NCBI GenBank assembly: GCA_017998195.1
Contig: JAGODN010000192.1
Coordinates: 1-5,468 of the forward strand
Origin: Desulfobulbus sp.
GTDB taxonomy: Bacteria > Desulfobacterota > Desulfobulbia > Desulfobulbales > Desulfobulbaceae
Length of the DNA stretch: 5,468 bases
Direction of reading: 5' to 3'
A program made the position numbers and the translations under genes. The notes under the pieces were generated by a model, which saw nothing but the letters and a program-made list of their open reading frames with translations, had not been told where the DNA came from and did no database searches. Shown here piece by piece: positions 5,325 to 5,468 of this stretch. Each line of letters begins with the position of its first letter. Position 1 is the first letter of the stretch.

Positions 5325-5468
5325 ATGCATCCGAAACTCGATGTACTCTTTGCCCGGCGCTCGATCCGCGCCTACACCGACCGACCAGTCCCGGACAGCC
5401 TGCTCACTGACCTGCTCGAAGCGGGCATGGCCGCGCCCTCGGCGGTGGCCAGGGATCCGTGGCACTTC
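5325..5468 (+). CDS. Nitroreductase-family flavoprotein, N-terminal part (cut by window edge)
   Basis: The first 48 codons of an FMN-dependent nitroreductase-like oxidoreductase; these enzymes reduce nitro groups, quinones or related substrates with NAD(P)H. The N-terminus carries the FMN-phosphate motif RRSIRAYTDRPV (11-22; R11, R12, S13). A helix then leads to EAGMAAPSA (32-40) and RDPWHF (43-48), the family's usual AxxAPSAxNxQPWhF region with Ala-Arg-Asp in the middle. The family is about 170-220 aa, so most of the protein lies beyond the right edge and the real substrate cannot be told. GGAGG at 5316-5320, 4 bases before the ATG, supports the start. It is divergent from glyQ and separated by 232 bases holding both promoters. 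Confidence 0.9.
   Translation, partial: MHPKLDVLFARRSIRAYTDRPVPDSLLTDLLEAGMAAPSAVARDPWHF

Overview
The window is GC-rich and densely coded. It most resembles a Desulfobacterota (deltaproteobacterial, possibly Desulfobulbales-like) genome. This is inferred from three things: a Bacteroides/epsilon/delta-style cytochrome bd operon headed by a DUF4492 gene, a selenocysteine tRNA, and a separate glycyl-tRNA synthetase alpha chain of the alpha/beta type. No marker here fixes the genus.

Left part (1-3318, + strand): a respiratory operon. A small single-span DUF4492 protein is translationally coupled to cydA. cydA is followed one base later by cydB, and then by an unlisted 30-31 residue single-span membrane peptide. 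A strong rho-independent terminator ends the unit at 3288-3318. CydA and CydB form the cytochrome bd quinol:O2 oxidoreductase, which in an anaerobe usually serves oxygen scavenging and microaerobic respiration. The two small membrane proteins are candidate accessory subunits comparable in role to CydX, CydH or CydS. The operon promoter lies outside the window.

Middle (3319-4000): a convergent minus-strand gene encodes a small soluble protein with a His-x3-Cys-x2-Cys zinc-finger-like head and an extremely acidic tail. Its AT-rich promoter region separates it from the divergent selC gene (tRNA-Sec, anticodon TCA). selC implies that the organism makes selenoproteins. All six complete genes in the window nevertheless end in TGA.

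Right part (4000-5468): glyQ on the minus strand has its own promoter and terminator and is not followed by glyS. Divergent from it, the first 48 codons of a nitroreductase-family flavoprotein run off the right edge. The 232-base divergent intergenic region holds a promoter for each direction plus palindromes and repeats that could be operators.

No mobile element, CRISPR array or phage gene was seen. The least described parts are the two small membrane proteins flanking cydAB and the acidic zinc-finger-like protein. The cydB stop codon is also notable, because the downstream peptide lies in the same frame behind a single TGA.
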